Shown here: piece by piece, positions 38,774-47,249 of the stretch
Layout of the letters: every line of letters starts with the position of its first letter
How positions within the stretch are numbered: the stretch's first letter is position 1
NCBI RefSeq assembly: GCF_026340565.1
Contig: NZ_JAPEPB010000001.1
Location: 5,184,501-5,248,500, forward strand
DNA from: Kitasatospora sp. NBC_01287
GTDB taxonomy: Bacteria; Actinomycetota; Actinomycetes; Streptomycetales; Streptomycetaceae
Length of the DNA stretch: 64,000 bases
Reading direction: 5' to 3'
The notes under the pieces: model-generated
What the model was told of the DNA's origin: nothing
What the model saw: only the letters and a program-made list of their open reading frames with translations
Database searches by the model: none
Position numbers and translations under genes: made by a program

Positions 38774-39985
38774 ATGGGCATCGAAACACTCAGCCGGGGC
38801 CGGGACAATCACAACGACGACCGGGGGGAACGGGGCGGTGCCGTCCCGGCGGCGCGCGTCGAGCGGGCCGGCGCGGAGGAGCCCGGCACGCAGCGGCTCG
38901 GGGGCTCGGCGTCCGGGGGCTCGGCGTCCGGCGGCTCGGCGCCCAGCGGGGAGGAGCAGGCCGCGGAACTGCTGGCCCGGGTGCGGGCGGTGGTCGATCC
39001 GGCGCTGCGGGCCGCCGTGGAGAGCATGCCCGAGTCGATGTCCCGGGTCGCCGCCTACCACTTCGGCTGGCGCGAGGCCGACGGCTCGCCCTCGGGGGCC
39101 GACGCCGGCAAGGCGATCAGGCCCGCGCTGGTGCTGGCCGCCGCGCAGGCCTGCGCCGGTCCGGACGCCGAGCCCGCGGCGGTCGCCGCGGCGGCGGTCC
39201 GGGCCGCCGCCGCCGTCGAACTGGTGCACAACTTCACCCTGCTGCACGACGATGTGATCGACCGCGACGAGACGCGCCGTCACCGACCCACCGCGTGGCT
39301 GGTCTTCGGGGCCACCGAGGCGATCCTGGCCGGCGACGCGATGCACTCGCTGGCCCTGCGCACCCTCGCCGAGGACCCGCACCCCGCGGCCGGCGACGCG
39401 CTGCGCCGGCTCGCCCACTGCGTGGTGGAGCTCTGCGACGGTCAGCAGGCCGACTGCGCCTTCGAGCGGCGCAGCACCGTCTCGCTGGACGAGTGCCTCG
39501 CCATGGCCGAGGCCAAGACCGGCGCCCTGCTCGGCGCCGCCTGCGCGATCGGCGCGCTGTACGGCGGTGCGAGCGCGCGGGTCGCCGAGGAGATGGACGC
39601 CTTCGGCCGGGAGATCGGCCTGGCCTTCCAGCTGATCGACGACCTGATCGGCATCTGGGGTGACCCCGCGGTGACCGGCAAGCCGGTCGGCGCCGACCTG
39701 CTGGTCCGCAAGAAGTCGCTGCCCGTGGTGGCGGCGCTCGGCTCGGGCACGCCCGCCGGCGCCGAACTCGCCGAGATCTACGCGCTGGACCGCCCGCTCA
39801 CCGCCGACGAGGTGCGCCGCGCCACGGAGGCCGTCGAGCGGGCCGGCGGCCGCGCCTGGGCCCAGGGGGCCTCCTGCGAGCGGATGGCCACCGCGATCGA
39901 GCACCTCGCCCTCGCGGTCCCCGACCCGGAGGCGGCCGAAGACCTGCTGGCGCTGGCCGAGTTGGTCACCCGCCGCAACCGCTGA
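38774..39985 (+). CDS. Polyprenyl diphosphate synthase, predicted encapsulin cargo
   Basis: The 403-residue protein has an all-helical isoprenyl diphosphate synthase domain after ~65 disordered residues rich in Gly, Ser, Ala and Arg. That leader, with a G-G-S-A-S repeat, is expected to load the enzyme into the shell. The first aspartate motif is D-D-V-I-D in L-L-H-D-D-V-I-D-R-D-E; the second is D-D-L-I-G in place of D-D-x-x-D. The enzyme should elongate allylic diphosphates with isopentenyl diphosphate; chain length cannot be read securely. It is coded 110 bp after the shell gene, with a G-rich ribosome site ~9 nt before ATG 38774. ispD and ispF elsewhere in the window supply precursors. Confidence 0.9.
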   Translation: MGIETLSRGRDNHNDDRGERGGAVPAARVERAGAEEPGTQRLGGSASGGSASGGSAPSGEEQAAELLARVRAVVDPALRAAVESMPESMSRVAAYHFGWREADGSPSGADAGKAIRPALVLAAAQACAGPDAEPAAVAAAAVRAAAAVELVHNFTLLHDDVIDRDETRRHRPTAWLVFGATEAILAGDAMHSLALRTLAEDPHPAAGDALRRLAHCVVELCDGQQADCAFERRSTVSLDECLAMAEAKTGALLGAACAIGALYGGASARVAEEMDAFGREIGLAFQLIDDLIGIWGDPAVTGKPVGADLLVRKKSLPVVAALGSGTPAGAELAEIYALDRPLTADEVRRATEAVERAGGRAWAQGASCERMATAIEHLALAVPDPEAAEDLLALAELVTRRNR

Positions 39986-40120
39986 GCCGGCACCCGCACC
40001 GGGCCGGCGCTCCCGGGCCCGAAACACCACCCAGGCCTGAGAGCCTGAGCACAGCCGGGCCTGAGCACCTCCGGGCCTGAGCACATCCGGGCCCGAGAAC
40101 ACGCCCGCCCGAAAACACCC

Positions 40121-40184
40121 AGGCCCAAACGCTCCCAGGCCCAAACGCTCCCAGGCCCAAACGCTCCCAGGACCCAACGCTCCC
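40121..40184. repeat. Four 16-bp tandem repeats before the DUF4239 gene
   Basis: AGGCCCAAACGCTCCC occurs three times exactly and once with two changes. A looser 18-bp GGGCCTGAGCAC repeat stands just upstream (40053-40090). Together they fill most of the 213-bp gap after the cargo gene. Confidence 0.85.
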
Positions 40185-40198
40185 AAGGACCACCATTC

Positions 40199-40957
40199 AT
40201 GAGCCTGCTGGACATTGGCACCCTCGTCATCGTCCTGGCCGTCCTGGCCGTCCTCCTCAAGATGCTCCAGCGCTGGATCCCGCACCACGTCCGGGAGGCG
40301 CACAACGACGTCGCGGGCTTCATCTTCGCGGCCGTCGGCGTGATCTACGCCGTGCTGCTCGCCTTCGTGGTGGTCAGCGTGTGGACGAACAGCGACACGG
40401 CCCGCAAGACCACCTTCCAGGAGGCCGACGCGGTCGCCGGGATCTACTGGATCTCCCGCGAACTGCCCGCCCCGCTCGGGCCGCAGCTGGAGCAGGAGAC
40501 CCTGACCTACGCGCGCACCGTGATGGACACCGAGTGGCCGTTGATGGCCCAGCACCAGAGCAGCCCGCAGGCCACCGACCTGGTGTACCAGATGCGGGAC
40601 AGTGTCTTCTCGATCAACCCCAACGGCCCGCAGCAGCAGGTGCTCTACGAGCACGCGGTGACCCACCTGGAGGACCTCGCCTCGCAGCGCCGGGCCCGGC
40701 TGAACGAGGTGGACGACGACGTGCCGCCGCTGCTCTGGGTGGCGTTGATCGTCGGCGCGGTGCTCACCGTCGGCTTCACCTTCCTCTTCGGGCTGCCGAA
40801 CACCTTGGCGCACTCGCTGATGGTGCTCTCGCTGGCCGGTCTTGTGGTGATCTCGCTGCTGGTGATCAAGGAGATGAACTTCCCGTTCACCGGGGTCACG
40901 GCCGTCAAACCGACCGCGTTCGAAGTCTTCCTGCAGCGCCTCCCCCCGCCGCGCTGA
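40199..40957 (+). CDS. DUF4239 membrane protein
   Basis: The 252-residue protein has an N-terminal helix (4-22), a second (about 38-62, F-I-F-A-A-V-G-V-I-Y-A-V-L-L-A-F-V-V-V), a ~110-residue soluble middle part, and two C-terminal helices (about 178-225). This layout is that of DUF4239 (bestrophin-like), a family of unknown transport role. ATG 40199 follows AAGGA. It is 213 bp from the encapsulin cargo gene on the same strand, so a link to the compartment is possible but not shown. Confidence 0.85.
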   Translation: MSLLDIGTLVIVLAVLAVLLKMLQRWIPHHVREAHNDVAGFIFAAVGVIYAVLLAFVVVSVWTNSDTARKTTFQEADAVAGIYWISRELPAPLGPQLEQETLTYARTVMDTEWPLMAQHQSSPQATDLVYQMRDSVFSINPNGPQQQVLYEHAVTHLEDLASQRRARLNEVDDDVPPLLWVALIVGAVLTVGFTFLFGLPNTLAHSLMVLSLAGLVVISLLVIKEMNFPFTGVTAVKPTAFEVFLQRLPPPR

Positions 40958-41064
40958 GCCGACAGGAGCCGGGCAGGGCCAGACAGGTACGGCGCAGGTA
41001 CGGGCAGGTACGGGAACGGGCGGTGCGGGAGGTCGGATCGGCAGGCCTCCCGCACCGCCCGTCC

Positions 41065-42084
41065 TCACAGCTCGCCGGCCAGGATGCGGCGCTCCTTCTC
41101 CGGGTCGATGCCCAGCGGCTCGCCGCCCTGGGTGTAGGGCTGCTCGCGCGGCCCGCGCTCCTGGATCCAGGCCCAGGTGTCGCGCACCGTTTCGGCGACC
41201 GGACGGCAGCGCAGGCCGGCCGCCCGCGCCTTGCGGCTGTCCGCCTGCCAGATGCCGATCGGCTTGCCGTCCTCGAACTCCGCCGCCCAGAGCGGCAGCT
41301 CGGTCCAGGTCTCGATCCCGGCCGCGCGCAGCCGCTCGTCGTCCACCCAGCTCAGCTCGGCGTCCGAGCCGGTGGCGGCCACGCACTGGGCCAGCAGCTC
41401 GCCGTAGCTGCTGGAGCCCGGCAGCGCGGTGGTGACGTAGCTGCCGCTCGCGCCGCGCTCGGCCAGGTCCAGGCCGAAGACGGCGAAGTCCCGGGCGTCG
41501 ATCAGCTGGATCGGCAGGTCGGGCCGGCCCGGGGCGAGCACCCGGCCGCCCCGCGCGATCCGCTCCAGCCACCAGGGCAGCCGTCCGATGTTCTCGTGCG
41601 GGCCGACCAGCAGGCCGCAGTTGAGGATGATCGAGCGGTCGCCGAACTCCTCGGTCACCGCCCGCTCGCACCCCGCCTTGAGCGCGGTGCTGAACGGCAA
41701 CCCGGGTGGGGAGTCGGCGGGGCACTCGTGCAGCGGCGAGTGCTCGTCGACCGGTTCGGCGGGCCAGCCGGCGAAGGCGTGCACGGAGGAGACGAAGAGG
41801 TAGCGCCCGGCGTGCGGGCGCAGCGCGCGGGACGAGCGTGCCACGGTGTGCGGCTGCTGGCCGCTGGTGTCGATCACCAGGTCCCAGCCGCGGTCGGGGG
41901 CCCGGGCGACCAGCGCGGCCAGGTCCTGGTCGCTGTCGCGGTCGCCGCGCACCGCCTCGGCGCCCGGCTGGTCGGGGCCGGAGCGGCCGCGGTTGAAGGT
42001 GGTCACCTGGTGGCCCCTGGCCAGGGCGGTCCGGACGAAGGCGCGGCCGAGGAAGACCGACCCGCCGAGTACGAGGATTCGCAT
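41065..42084 (-). CDS. NAD-dependent epimerase/dehydratase-family protein
   Basis: The 339-residue extended SDR begins M-R-I-L-V-L-G-G-S-V-F-L-G-R, the nucleotide-binding G-G-x-x-F-L-G pattern, followed by N-R-G-R-S. The usual Y-x-x-x-K is not evident; F-S-T-A-L-K-A-G-C appears where it would be, keeping the lysine but replacing tyrosine. It may be an atypical reductase or a binding protein. ATG 42084 is clear. It is cytoplasmic. A 235-bp gap without visible genes separates it from the BACON fusion gene. Confidence 0.85.
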   Translation of the reverse strand: MRILVLGGSVFLGRAFVRTALARGHQVTTFNRGRSGPDQPGAEAVRGDRDSDQDLAALVARAPDRGWDLVIDTSGQQPHTVARSSRALRPHAGRYLFVSSVHAFAGWPAEPVDEHSPLHECPADSPPGLPFSTALKAGCERAVTEEFGDRSIILNCGLLVGPHENIGRLPWWLERIARGGRVLAPGRPDLPIQLIDARDFAVFGLDLAERGASGSYVTTALPGSSSYGELLAQCVAATGSDAELSWVDDERLRAAGIETWTELPLWAAEFEDGKPIGIWQADSRKARAAGLRCRPVAETVRDTWAWIQERGPREQPYTQGGEPLGIDPEKERRILAGEL

Positions 42085-42320
42085 GTCGCCGATCCTGCCC
42101 GGCGCGGTCCGGCCGGTGAACGGTCGTTCGCGGTCGGCGGATCCGCTCAGGGCGTATCCGACGCGGGGTCATGACGGTCGGTCAGAGCCGCTCGCCGATC
42201 CGCCGTCGGCGCTGACGGTCACGCTTCGGCCACATCCCCATTTCTTTCTCATCCGGCGCGTGCAACAGGGACGGCCGCTGGCGAGTCCTAGGTAGGAATC
42301 ATCGGGGAGGGCCCGAGGGT

Positions 42321-44279
42321 TCAGCGTGCGGGCGACGAGGACGAGGGGCTGGAAGTGGCAGAAGTCGGAGCAGGGCTCGGAATCGGACCGGGCGCGTCCC
42401 CGGACGGGGTGGCCGATGGTGTGGGAGTGGCGCTCGGCGAGCTGCTAGGGCGGCTGGACGGGCTCGGGGTGGCCGACGCGCCGGACGTCGGGTTCGCCGT
42501 CGGGCTGTCGCTGCTGCTCGGCGCGGTGCTCGCGCTGCTGCCGGCGCTCGCGGTCACCGAGGGGCTGGGGCTGGCCGCACCGCTGGGGTTCGCGCTGGCG
42601 CTCGGGACCGGGGTCGAGGGCGCGGCCGACGGGGTGGGCGCGGGGGCGGTGCCGTTGTCGCCGGCCAATGTGACCACGGCCTCGGACGGCGGCAGCGAGA
42701 TCGCCGCCGTCCAGTGACCGCTCGGCGCGCGCTGCTCGTCCACGGTGACGGTCACCGTGATCCGCTGGCCGGGGGAGAGGGTGCCCGCGTCGCGACTGAG
42801 CCGTAGCCAGTCGCAGTCGGGCACGGCCCGCCAGTCGAGCGGTGCCTGGCCGGTGTCGGTCAGGGTGAGCACCGTCCGGTTGCCGTAGGCGCCCGCCTCG
42901 ACCGTGAGCTGCGCGACCGGGGCGGCGGGCGCCGCGGGCACGGGCACGCCGCGCAGGCCCGGGTCGCTGAGTGCCAGGGCGCCCGCGGCGGGGACCGGCA
43001 CGGCGGCGCCCTGCACCGCGGGAAGCAACGTTTCTGCACCGGCGGCGGCCGGCAGTCCCATCCCTGGCGCCGCCCCCGCGGCGGCGGGCGGGCGCACCAC
43101 CGCGGCGGCCAGCGCGCTGTCCGGCGGCTGTTCCCCGCCCTGGCCGTGAGCCTGCGCCTGCGCCGGGAGCGGCACGGCCGGTACCGCTCCCGGGGCCTGG
43201 AGCGCCGGATCCGGGTCGGGGGTGCCGTCCGCGACGCGCACCGAGGAGACCGCCGCCGCTGTGTCGGTCGTCGCCGTGGCGTCCCGGTGGGCCAGCCAGA
43301 GCGCGGCCACCGGCGCGGAGAGCACGGCGGCCAGCACTCCGGTGGTCAGCGCCCGCTGGCGGATCAGGACGGCCCGCTCGTGCAGGTCGCCGCCGGGCCG
43401 GTGGCGCTCCAGCAGGCCGGGAGCACGGTGCCGGGGGAAGCCGCGCTGGTCGAAGCGGGCGGGTCTGGCGGGGCGCTCCGCGATCGCGGAGCCGTCCGGG
43501 TCGACGTCCGGGTCGACGCCCGAGGTGAGAACCGGGGTGAGAACCGGGCCGGCGCCGGGGTCGAGGCCCGGGTCGGCGGCCGGGTCGGCTGGCGGGTCGG
43601 AGACCGGCCCGGCTGCGCGGGCGCTCAGCAGCGGCAGCCCGGCGGTGCCGCCGCTGCTCGTGCCCAGGGTGGCCTCGACCCGCTCCGCGGTGCCCCGGCA
43701 GGTCGGGCAGCCGGCCACGTGCCCGACCAGCTCGCGCCGCAGCGCCGGGCCCAGCAGCCAGGAGCGCCAGTGGTCCGCGCCCGCGCCACCGAGCCGGGCC
43801 AGTTCGGGGCAGCTGCCGACCCCCAGCACCAGCAGCACCCGCCTGGTCCGCTCGACCTCGGCCGCGCCCTCGGCCAGCAGCCGCTGGGCCGCCTCGGTGC
43901 CGATCCCGAGCACCGCGGCCAGCTCCAGCGGGGTGAGCCGGTGGCGCACCGACAGCTCCAGCGCCTCCCGCTGCTCCGCGGTGGTCCCGGCCGCCTCCGG
44001 CCAGGCCAGCTCGCCCAGCAGCGCGGCGCCGCCGCCGTCCACGGCCGGGTCCTGCGCGGTGCCCAGGCGCCGCACGCAGGCGTACCGGGCCAGTGAGTAG
44101 AGCCAGGCCCGGCGCAGTCCGGGGTCGGTCAGCCGCTCCGCGTTGGCGTCGGCCAGCCGCCGTGCCTCGTCGAGCGCCGCGAGGGCGGCCCGCCGGTCGC
44201 AGAGCACCGAGAGGCAGTAGGTGTAGAGGCCGTCCTGCAGCTGGTCGAAGGCCGCGGCGGGGTCCAGACGGTGGGTCAT
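42321..44279 (-). CDS. Sigma-factor-like/zinc-finger/BACON-domain membrane protein
   Basis: The 652-residue protein combines a degenerate ECF-sigma-like N-terminus (region-2-like residues 8-75, HTH region-4-like about 110-145 with L-T-P-L-E-L-A-A-V-L-G-I) and a ZAS-like zinc finger (H-V-A-G-C-P-T-C near 190). A disordered linker, one membrane helix (about 305-325, G-V-L-A-A-V-L-S-A-P-V-A-A-L-W-L) and an outer BACON-like beta domain (about 455-540, L-D-W-R-A-V-P-D-C-D-W-L) follow. The last ~110 residues are Ser/Pro/Thr repeats. Sigma, anti-sigma and sensor modules thus appear in one chain. A -10-like TACCGT stands 6 nt before the ATG. Divergent from radA. Confidence 0.78.
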   Translation of the reverse strand: MTHRLDPAAAFDQLQDGLYTYCLSVLCDRRAALAALDEARRLADANAERLTDPGLRRAWLYSLARYACVRRLGTAQDPAVDGGGAALLGELAWPEAAGTTAEQREALELSVRHRLTPLELAAVLGIGTEAAQRLLAEGAAEVERTRRVLLVLGVGSCPELARLGGAGADHWRSWLLGPALRRELVGHVAGCPTCRGTAERVEATLGTSSGGTAGLPLLSARAAGPVSDPPADPAADPGLDPGAGPVLTPVLTSGVDPDVDPDGSAIAERPARPARFDQRGFPRHRAPGLLERHRPGGDLHERAVLIRQRALTTGVLAAVLSAPVAALWLAHRDATATTDTAAAVSSVRVADGTPDPDPALQAPGAVPAVPLPAQAQAHGQGGEQPPDSALAAAVVRPPAAAGAAPGMGLPAAAGAETLLPAVQGAAVPVPAAGALALSDPGLRGVPVPAAPAAPVAQLTVEAGAYGNRTVLTLTDTGQAPLDWRAVPDCDWLRLSRDAGTLSPGQRITVTVTVDEQRAPSGHWTAAISLPPSEAVVTLAGDNGTAPAPTPSAAPSTPVPSASANPSGAASPSPSVTASAGSSASTAPSSSDSPTANPTSGASATPSPSSRPSSSPSATPTPSATPSGDAPGPIPSPAPTSATSSPSSSSPAR

Positions 44280-44285
44280 CCTCCG

Positions 44286-44291
44286 ACGGTA
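44286..44291 (-). promoter_or_regulatory. -10 element of the BACON-fusion gene
   Basis: TACCGT on the minus strand ends 6 nt before ATG 44279, so the message may be leaderless. Confidence 0.45.
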
Positions 44292-44391
44292 GGGATCGGG
44301 CCCTGGTCGGCCCGGAAAGTCGGGCCGTTTGTCCTTCTTTCGGGTAACAACACCGTCCGGCGGCTGACAGCGCGCTGTCGGACCCACCCGC

Positions 44392-44397
44392 TACGGT
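44392..44397 (+). promoter_or_regulatory. -10 element of leaderless radA promoter
   Basis: TACGGT is followed by 7 nt and ATG 44405 with no ribosome site. Confidence 0.55.
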
Positions 44398-44404
44398 GGC
44401 CCCC

Positions 44405-45910
44405 ATGGCAGCCCGCACCGCGAAGACCACCGCCAAGCCCCGTCCGGCCTACCGCTGCACGGAGTGCGGCAACCAGCTGCCCAAATGGGTCGGCCGGTGC
44501 CCCGAGTGCAACGCCTGGGGCACGGTGGAGGAGTACGGCGCCGTCCCGATCCGCACCACCGCCGCCGGGCCGGTCAGCGCGCCGGCCCGACCGATCGGCC
44601 AGGTCGACGGCCAGGTGGCCACCGCCCGCTCCACCGGGGTCCCGGAGCTGGACCGGGTGCTGGGCGGCGGCCTGGTGCCCGGCGCCGTGGTGCTGCTGGC
44701 CGGCGAGCCCGGCGTCGGCAAGTCCACCCTGCTGCTGGACGTCGCCGCCAAGGCCGCCACCTCCCAGCACCGCACCCTGTACGTCACCGGCGAGGAGTCG
44801 GCCGGCCAGGTGCGGCTGCGCGCCGACCGGATCAACGCCCTCTCCGACCACCTATACCTGGCCGCCGAGCAGGACCTCGGTGCGGTGCTCGGCCACATCG
44901 ACCAGGTCAGCCCCGGCCTGCTGATCCTGGACTCGGTGCAGACCATCGCCTCCGCCGAGCTGGACGGTGCCCCCGGCGGCCCGGCCCAGGTGCGCGAGGT
45001 GGCGGGCGCGCTGATCCGGGCCTCCAAGGAGCGCGGCATGGCCACCCTGCTGGTAGGCCACGTCACCAAGGACGGCCAGATCGCCGGCCCCCGCCTGCTG
45101 GAGCACCTGGTCGACGTGGTGCTCTCCTTCGAGGGCGACCGGCACGCCCGGTTGCGGATCATCCGCGGCATCAAGAACCGCTACGGTGCCACCGACGAGG
45201 TCGGCTGCTTCGAGCTGCACGACGAAGGCATCGTGGGCCTGGCCGATCCCTCGGGGCTCTTCCTGACCCGCCGTGACAAGCCGGTCCCCGGCACCTGCCT
45301 GACCGTGACGCTGGAGGGCAAGCGCCCGCTGGTCGCCGAGGTGCAGGCACTGATGGTGGACTCCCAGATCCCCTCCCCGCGCCGCACCACCTCGGGCCTG
45401 GAGTCGCCCCGGATCGCGATGATCCTGGCCGTGGTCGAGCGGCACGGCGGGGTCAAGCTCGGCAAGCAGGACATCTACACCGCCACCGTCGGCGGGGTGA
45501 AGCTCACCGAGCCCGCCGCCGACCTGGCCGTGGCGCTCGCGGTGGCCAGCTCCTCCACCGACACCCCGCTGCCCAGCAACCTGGTGGCGATCGGCGAGGT
45601 GGGCCTGGCCGGCGAGGTGCGCCGGGTGACGGGCGTGCAGCGCAGGCTCGCCGAGGCGCACCGGCTCGGGTTCACCCACGCCTTGGTCCCGCCGGACCCC
45701 GGCAAGGTGCCGCCGGGGATGAAGGTGGTCGAGGTGGCCGACATCGGCGAGGCGCTGCGCGCGATCCCCGGGCGCCGCCGCGCGGCCGCCAAACCCCGTA
45801 CGGAGCAACGTTCGCAGCCGAACGGAGCCCCGGTGGTCCCCGCACCCGCCGCCTGGCCGGAGGAGCTGATGGCGGGCTGGGAACCGGTCGATTCGGACGA
45901 ACTGGGCTGA
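44405..45910 (+). CDS. radA: DNA repair protein RadA
   Basis: RadA/Sms is a hexameric RecA-like helicase that drives branch migration during recombination. The 501-residue protein has the N-terminal zinc finger C-T-E-C...C-P-E-C, Walker A G-E-P-G-V-G-K-S-T, the R-G-I-K-N-R-Y-G motif, and a Lon-protease-like C-terminal domain without catalytic function. The last ~40 residues are an unrelated disordered tail. It is directly followed by disA (121 bp), the conserved actinobacterial and Bacillus pairing; RadA is known to interact with and inhibit DisA in other bacteria. Confidence 0.96.
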   Translation: MAARTAKTTAKPRPAYRCTECGNQLPKWVGRCPECNAWGTVEEYGAVPIRTTAAGPVSAPARPIGQVDGQVATARSTGVPELDRVLGGGLVPGAVVLLAGEPGVGKSTLLLDVAAKAATSQHRTLYVTGEESAGQVRLRADRINALSDHLYLAAEQDLGAVLGHIDQVSPGLLILDSVQTIASAELDGAPGGPAQVREVAGALIRASKERGMATLLVGHVTKDGQIAGPRLLEHLVDVVLSFEGDRHARLRIIRGIKNRYGATDEVGCFELHDEGIVGLADPSGLFLTRRDKPVPGTCLTVTLEGKRPLVAEVQALMVDSQIPSPRRTTSGLESPRIAMILAVVERHGGVKLGKQDIYTATVGGVKLTEPAADLAVALAVASSSTDTPLPSNLVAIGEVGLAGEVRRVTGVQRRLAEAHRLGFTHALVPPDPGKVPPGMKVVEVADIGEALRAIPGRRRAAAKPRTEQRSQPNGAPVVPAPAAWPEELMAGWEPVDSDELG

Positions 45911-46031
45911 CCGAGGCACCGTCAGCGCGCCCGCATCGTAGACTTTGCCCTGTCCAGCACCAGATCGGGCAGTAGCGAACGAGGGACCGGGGCCACCGGG
46001 TGGCGCGGAACCGGCCGGCCTAAGGAGTCAC

Positions 46032-47138
46032 GTGGCAGCGAGCGACCGGGTGGAGAAGTCCCCCCGCGAGGAGGCCCTGCTGCGTTCCTCGCTGCAGGCG
46101 ATCGCCCCCGGCACGCCGCTGCGCGACGGCCTGGAGCGGGTGCTGCGGGCGAACACCGGCGGTCTGATCGTGCTCGGCTTCGACAAGACGGTGGAGTCGG
46201 TCAGCACCGGCGGCTTCGTGCTGGACGTCGAGTTCACCGCGACCCGGCTGCGCGAGCTGTGCAAGTTGGACGGCGCGGTGGTGCTCGACAAGGACATCAC
46301 CAAGATCGTCCGGGCCGGGGTGCACCTGATGCCGGACGCCTCGATCCCCACCGACGAGACCGGCACCCGGCACCGCACCGCGGAGCGGGTCAACAAGCAG
46401 ACCGGCTTCCCGGTGGTGGCCGTCTCGCACTCGATGCGGCTGATCGCGATGTACGTCAACGGCACCCGCCGGGTGCTGGAGGACTCGCCCACCGTGCTCT
46501 CCCGGGCCAACCAGGCACTGGCCACCCTGGAGCGCTACAAGCTGCGGCTCGACGAGGTGGCCGGCACCCTCTCCGCCCTGGAGATCGAGGACCTGGTGAC
46601 GGTCCGGGACGTCACGGCGGTGGCCCAGCGGCTGGAGATGGTCCGGCTGATCGCCGCCGAGATCGCCGGCTACGTGTTGGAGCTCGGCACCGACGGGCGG
46701 CTGCTCTCGCTCCAGTTGGACGAGCTGATCGCCGGGGTCGAGCCGGAGCGCGAGCTGGTCACCCGGGACTACTTCCCGGAGCGGGCCGCCAAGCGCGGTC
46801 GCACCGTCGCCGAGGTGCTGGCCGACCTGGAGGCGCTCACCCACGCCGAACTGCTGGACCTGCAGACGGTGGCCAAGGCGATCGGCTACCCCGGCACGCC
46901 CGAGTCGCTGGACTCCGCGGTCTCGCCGCGCGGCTACCGGTTGCTGGCGAAGATCCCGCGGCTGCCGAACACCGTGATCGAGCGGCTGGTCGAGCACTTC
47001 GGCGGGCTGCAGAAGCTGCTCGCGGCCAGCATCGACGACCTGCAGGCGGTCGAGGGCGTCGGCGAGACCCGGGCCCGCTCGGTCCGCGAGGGGCTCTCCC
47101 GGCTGGCGGAGTCCTCGATCCTGGAGCGGTACGTCTGA
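46032..47138 (+). CDS. disA: DNA integrity scanning protein, diadenylate cyclase
   Basis: DisA makes c-di-AMP from two ATP and monitors branched DNA. The 368-residue protein has the DAC domain with the D-G-A motif (about residues 79-81) and the R-H-R motif in G-T-R-H-R-T-A-E-R (about 112-120), a helical spine, and a C-terminal HhH domain (V-E-G-V-G-E-T-R-A-R-S-V). GTG 46032 is preceded by TAAGGAG. A terminator follows. Upstream, a TAGACT (45939-45944) could be its own promoter. Confidence 0.96.
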   Translation: MAASDRVEKSPREEALLRSSLQAIAPGTPLRDGLERVLRANTGGLIVLGFDKTVESVSTGGFVLDVEFTATRLRELCKLDGAVVLDKDITKIVRAGVHLMPDASIPTDETGTRHRTAERVNKQTGFPVVAVSHSMRLIAMYVNGTRRVLEDSPTVLSRANQALATLERYKLRLDEVAGTLSALEIEDLVTVRDVTAVAQRLEMVRLIAAEIAGYVLELGTDGRLLSLQLDELIAGVEPERELVTRDYFPERAAKRGRTVAEVLADLEALTHAELLDLQTVAKAIGYPGTPESLDSAVSPRGYRLLAKIPRLPNTVIERLVEHFGGLQKLLAASIDDLQAVEGVGETRARSVREGLSRLAESSILERYV

Positions 47139-47157
47139 CCGGCTCCCTCGCCGTACG

Positions 47158-47193
47158 CGCCTGAGCCCACGTCGTGCGACGTGGGCTCAGGCG
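47158..47193. terminator. 17-bp-arm terminator downstream of disA
   Basis: Perfect arms at 47158-47174 and 47177-47193 leave only a 2-nt loop, and TTCT follows. It also faces the convergent gene ending at 47250. Confidence 0.85.
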
Positions 47194-47249
47194 TTCTCCG
47201 GACGGGCCCAGTCGTGGTGTGAACGGGGCGAGTTGTCCTGCGGGCGTGC

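Noticed and set aside
37023..40957. A terpene biosynthetic gene cluster
   Set aside because: Only one isoprenyl diphosphate synthase is present, without cyclase, P450 or other tailoring genes. The encapsulin-cargo reading explains the locus better.
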